Shown piece by piece: positions 5,723 through 7,924 of a DNA stretch of 7,924 nucleotides (its first letter is position 1; each line of letters begins with the position of its first letter). This DNA is from Alphaproteobacteria bacterium (GTDB taxonomy: Bacteria; Pseudomonadota; Alphaproteobacteria; Rhizobiales; Aestuariivirgaceae): contig JAJRRZ010000287.1 in NCBI GenBank assembly GCA_024279045.1, forward strand, positions 1-7,924, written 5' to 3'. The translations under genes were made by a program, and so were the position numbers. The notes beneath the pieces are model-generated. The model did not search any database. It worked only from the letters and a program-made list of their open reading frames with translations, and had not been told where the DNA came from.

Positions 5723-6585
5723 ACCTCACCGCCCTTCTTCTCCGCGCTTCTGTCTCCTTCCTTCTCCACCACCGCCACGATCGGCCCGATGCCGCCGCCG
5801 AAGAAGCCGCCAATGCTCATTTCCGGCGTGCGCAGGCGCGAGACGCTGCCATCCAGAAACAGCGCGTTGCGCACCCCGAAGCCGTCGCGAAACAGCCGCG
5901 CGAAGGTGTGAAAGTTCACCCTGTCCAGACTGATGGCGAACACCACCTCCCGCCCCTTGCGCCGCACGCCCACGCCATTGCGGATCTTCAGCGAATCGGA
6001 CGCGGCGCGAAAGCGCGGATGCAGCCGCCCGTCGATCACCAGCATCGGCCCCGATTGCGTAGCGAAATCCGGCTTCAGCCGTCCGCGCCTGTAGAGCCTG
6101 GCGAAGCGCCGCGATTCCATCACCCCGGCGCGCTGCCCCCGCACCCAGAACACGCCATTGGGCATCAGGTGAAAGTTGCCACGCCCGCGCCGGAGGTTGA
6201 TGCCCTTCACCTCGCGCCCGCCTTCCACATACAGCCCCGCCGGTTGCTGCGCTTCGGTGAACATGCCGCCGTTCATCGCCATCAGCAGCCGTAGCCTGCG
6301 CGCCTTCAGCCAGTCGTCCAGTCGCCACAGCGTGCCGAACACCGCGCCCTTTTCATCCACCAGAAAGGTGCGCACCTGATGGCGCCGCACATCGAACCGG
6401 CACGCCACGAACCGCGCCCCGCCGAACACCACCTCCGCGCAACCATTCTCCGGCACAGCGGCGGGCGTTTTAACCGGCTCCGATTCCGCCCACGCTGCAC
6501 CAGCAATCCCTGTCAGCAGCCAGCCGGCCAGCGCCACCAGCCCTGCCACCGTCATCCACAGCCGCGCCACCCTGCCGCTCTTCAC
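5713..6585 (-). CDS. Secreted phosphodiester glycosidase family protein (DUF2233/NAGPA-like)
   Basis: Predicted 290 residues if started at the GTG at 6585, chosen because AAAGGAG lies 8 nt upstream; the frame is open to another GTG at 6609. The N-terminus is a signal peptide: Lys2, Arg5 and Arg8, a hydrophobic run about 9-29 (LWMTVAGLVALAGWLLTGIAG), then AWA|E as a likely signal peptidase I site after residue 33. Family motifs follow: AMNGGMF (103-109), a GLYVEGG segment, ATQSGPMLVIDG (about 175-186), KIRNGVGV, and LFLDGSVSRL (about 242-251). This family includes the human Golgi uncovering enzyme NAGPA, which cleaves GlcNAc-phosphodiesters; bacterial members are mostly uncharacterised and are thought to act on cell-envelope or polysaccharide phosphodiesters. 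The mature protein probably works in the periplasm. Nothing links it to carbon fixation; it is convergent with cbbR and divergent from the phosphofructokinase gene. Confidence 0.8.
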   Translation of the reverse strand: MKSGRVARLWMTVAGLVALAGWLLTGIAGAAWAESEPVKTPAAVPENGCAEVVFGGARFVACRFDVRRHQVRTFLVDEKGAVFGTLWRLDDWLKARRLRLLMAMNGGMFTEAQQPAGLYVEGGREVKGINLRRGRGNFHLMPNGVFWVRGQRAGVMESRRFARLYRRGRLKPDFATQSGPMLVIDGRLHPRFRAASDSLKIRNGVGVRRKGREVVFAISLDRVNFHTFARLFRDGFGVRNALFLDGSVSRLRTPEMSIGGFFGGGIGPIVAVVEKEGDRSAEKKGGEVAQ

Positions 6586-6629
6586 AACCGCCGCTCCTTT
6601 CGCTAACACCTGCTCTCAGCAATGCTCGT

Positions 6630-6652
6630 AGCACGCGCCGCGAGCACGCGCC
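6630..6652. repeat. 10-bp direct repeat in the divergent glycosidase/pfp promoter region
   Basis: AGCACGCGCC occurs exactly at 6630-6639 and 6643-6652, with a 13-bp period. The region also has GCTCG (6624-6628) facing CGAGC (6641-6645). It could be a tandem regulator site for the phosphofructokinase gene, but the motif is GC-rich and short, so chance is a real alternative. Confidence 0.25.
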
Positions 6653-6655
6653 AAT

Positions 6656-6667
6656 TCTGTGAACAGA
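6656..6667. promoter_or_regulatory. Short palindrome just upstream of pfp ribosome binding site
   Basis: TCTGT-GA-ACAGA is a perfect 5-bp-arm palindrome ending 8 nt before the GAGGGG ribosome binding site of the phosphofructokinase gene. A repressor bound there would block transcription, or the RNA could fold next to the ribosome site. No convincing -35/-10 pair is visible, so the role is speculative. Confidence 0.22.
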
Positions 6668-6689
6668 GTTCATCCGAGGGGAACCACAC

Positions 6690-7924
6690 ATGCCGAAGAA
6701 CGCTTTTTACGCTCAGTCCGGCGGCGTTACCGCCGTCATCAACGCCTCCGCCTGCGGCGTCATCGAGGCCTGCCGCAAGCACTCCGACAAGATCGGCACC
6801 GTCTACGCCGGCAAGAACGGCATCATCGGCGCGCTGACCGAGGAGCTGATCGACACCAGCAAGGAATCCGACGAGGCCATCGCCGCCCTGCGTTACACGC
6901 CATCTGGCGCCTTTGGCTCCTGCCGCTACAAGCTGAAGAGCCTGGAGGAGAACCAGCGCGAATACGAGCGCCTCATCGAGGTCTTCAAGGCGCACGACAT
7001 CGGCTACTTCTTCTACAACGGCGGCGGCGACTCGGCGGACACCTGCTACAAGGTCTCCCAGCTTTCGGAGAAGATGGGCTTTCCCGTGCAGGCCATCCAC
7101 GTGCCCAAGACCGTGGACAACGACCTGCCGATCACCGACAACTGCCCCGGCTTCGGCTCCGTGGCCAAGTATATTGCCGTGAGCACGCGCGAGGCCAGCT
7201 TCGACGTGCGCTCCATGGCCAAGACCTCCACGAAGATCTTCGTGCTGGAGGTGATGGGCCGCCACGCCGGCTGGATCGCCGCCGCCGGTGGCCTGGCCTC
7301 CGATGAAACGACGGACATTCCCGTCGTCATCCTGTTCCCGGAGGTGGAGTTCGACCAGGAGGCCTTCTTCGCCAAGGTGAAGGAGAACGTGGAGAAATAC
7401 GACTACTGCACCGTGGTGGTCTCCGAGGGCTGCAAGTGGCCCGATGGCCGCTTCCTTGCCGAGCAGGGCACGCGCGACGCCTTCGGCCACGCCCAGCTTG
7501 GCGGCGCCGCACCGGTGGTGGCCAACATGATCAAGGACGCGCTGGGCTACAAGTATCACTGGGCCGTGGCCGACTACCTGCAGCGCGCCGCCCGGCACCT
7601 GGCCAGCAAGACCGACGTTGATCAGGCCTATGCCGTGGGCCAGGCCGCCGTTGAGAAGGCGCTGGAGGGCAAGAACTCCATCATGCCGACCATCGACCGC
7701 GTCTCCTCCAACCCCTACAAATGGGAGATTGGCGAGGCCCCGCTGTCGGAGGTAGCCAACGTGGAGAAGATGATGCCGCGCGAATTCATCAGCGAGGACG
7801 GCTTCGGCATCACCGACGCCTGCCGCGAATACCTCATCCCGCTGATCCAGGGCGAAGACTACCCGCCCTACGAAAACGGCATGCCCAAATACGTAACCCT
7901 GAAGAACGAGCTGGTGGCAAAGAA
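6690..7924 (+). CDS. pfp: Pyrophosphate-dependent 6-phosphofructokinase (3' end beyond window)
   Basis: Open from the ATG at 6690 to the window edge: 411 codons with no stop, close to the roughly 420 residues I expect for this type, so only a few codons should be missing. GAGGGG with an 8-nt spacer supports the start. The enzyme reversibly converts fructose-6-phosphate plus PPi to fructose-1,6-bisphosphate plus phosphate in the cytoplasm. Family motifs: AQSGGVTAVINAS (8-20), GAFGSCRYKL (73-82), NGGGDSADT (110-118), VPKTVDNDLPITDNCPGFGS (138-157, catalytic base Asp143), EVMGRHAGW (187-195), and VVSEG (243-247). Lys140 (where ATP enzymes have Gly in PGTIDND) and Asp114 in GGGDS are the accepted markers of PPi rather than ATP use. 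Because PPi-PFK is reversible, in an autotroph it can dephosphorylate fructose-1,6-bisphosphate and form PPi. This matters here because the FBPase homologue in the cbb operon looks catalytically damaged. It has its own promoter region, not the cbb promoter. Confidence 0.93.
   Translation, partial: MPKNAFYAQSGGVTAVINASACGVIEACRKHSDKIGTVYAGKNGIIGALTEELIDTSKESDEAIAALRYTPSGAFGSCRYKLKSLEENQREYERLIEVFKAHDIGYFFYNGGGDSADTCYKVSQLSEKMGFPVQAIHVPKTVDNDLPITDNCPGFGSVAKYIAVSTREASFDVRSMAKTSTKIFVLEVMGRHAGWIAAAGGLASDETTDIPVVILFPEVEFDQEAFFAKVKENVEKYDYCTVVVSEGCKWPDGRFLAEQGTRDAFGHAQLGGAAPVVANMIKDALGYKYHWAVADYLQRAARHLASKTDVDQAYAVGQAAVEKALEGKNSIMPTIDRVSSNPYKWEIGEAPLSEVANVEKMMPREFISEDGFGITDACREYLIPLIQGEDYPPYENGMPKYVTLKNELVAK

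Noticed and set aside
1..7924. Mobile elements, CRISPR arrays, tRNA or rRNA genes
   Set aside because: No transposase or integrase frames, no regularly spaced repeats and no tRNA- or rRNA-like segments were seen on either strand.

Overview
The window is high-GC, densely coding bacterial chromosome. It carries part of a Calvin-Benson-Bassham (CBB) carbon-fixation gene cluster. The glyceraldehyde-3-phosphate dehydrogenase N-terminus (NDLGPVETNAHLLRFDSVHGRFP type), the class I phosphoribulokinase (very close to the Rhodobacter enzyme as I recall it) and the PPi-phosphofructokinase together point to an autotrophic alphaproteobacterium, perhaps of the Rhodospirillales type. That placement is from memory of the families, not from a search.

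Layout. From about 4640 leftward to position 1, four genes read on the minus strand in the order fbp-like (3329-4342), prk (2365-3243), tkt (300-2276) and gap (1-237, cut by the window edge). The gaps are 62 to 88 bp, so this looks like one operon covering regeneration of ribulose-1,5-bisphosphate plus the reductive GAPDH step. A LysR-type regulator, cbbR (4737-5672, plus), is divergent from it. The 394-bp region between them holds LysR-type TNA-N7-TNA motifs, a perfect TTGACA box, a 16-bp palindrome and several hairpins. Convergent to cbbR is a secreted phosphodiester-glycosidase-family (DUF2233/NAGPA) gene (5713-6585, minus). Divergent from that is a PPi-dependent 6-phosphofructokinase gene (6690 to beyond 7924, plus). 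No RuBisCO gene, tRNA, rRNA, CRISPR array or mobile element is visible.

How the genes fit together. Tkt rearranges sugar phosphates, Prk makes the CO2 acceptor, GAPDH reduces 1,3-bisphosphoglycerate, and CbbR would switch the operon. The main surprise is the FBPase homologue. Its fold, substrate-side segments and C-terminus are well kept, but the metal-binding signature is broken: DPLDGSSNID is replaced by DVLNGVQNIV, the second Glu of the SEE motif is Arg, and the metal-ligand Glu of the YEANP segment is His. All three changes are in frame and local. A reversible PPi-PFK gene lies about 2.3 kb away. An attractive reading is that the FBPase homologue has become a non-hydrolytic (regulatory or structural) protein, or an enzyme with changed metal use, while PPi-PFK takes over fructose-bisphosphate (and perhaps sedoheptulose-bisphosphate) dephosphorylation and saves the phosphoryl energy as PPi. 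The residue changes are read directly from the sequence; the replacement model is inference.
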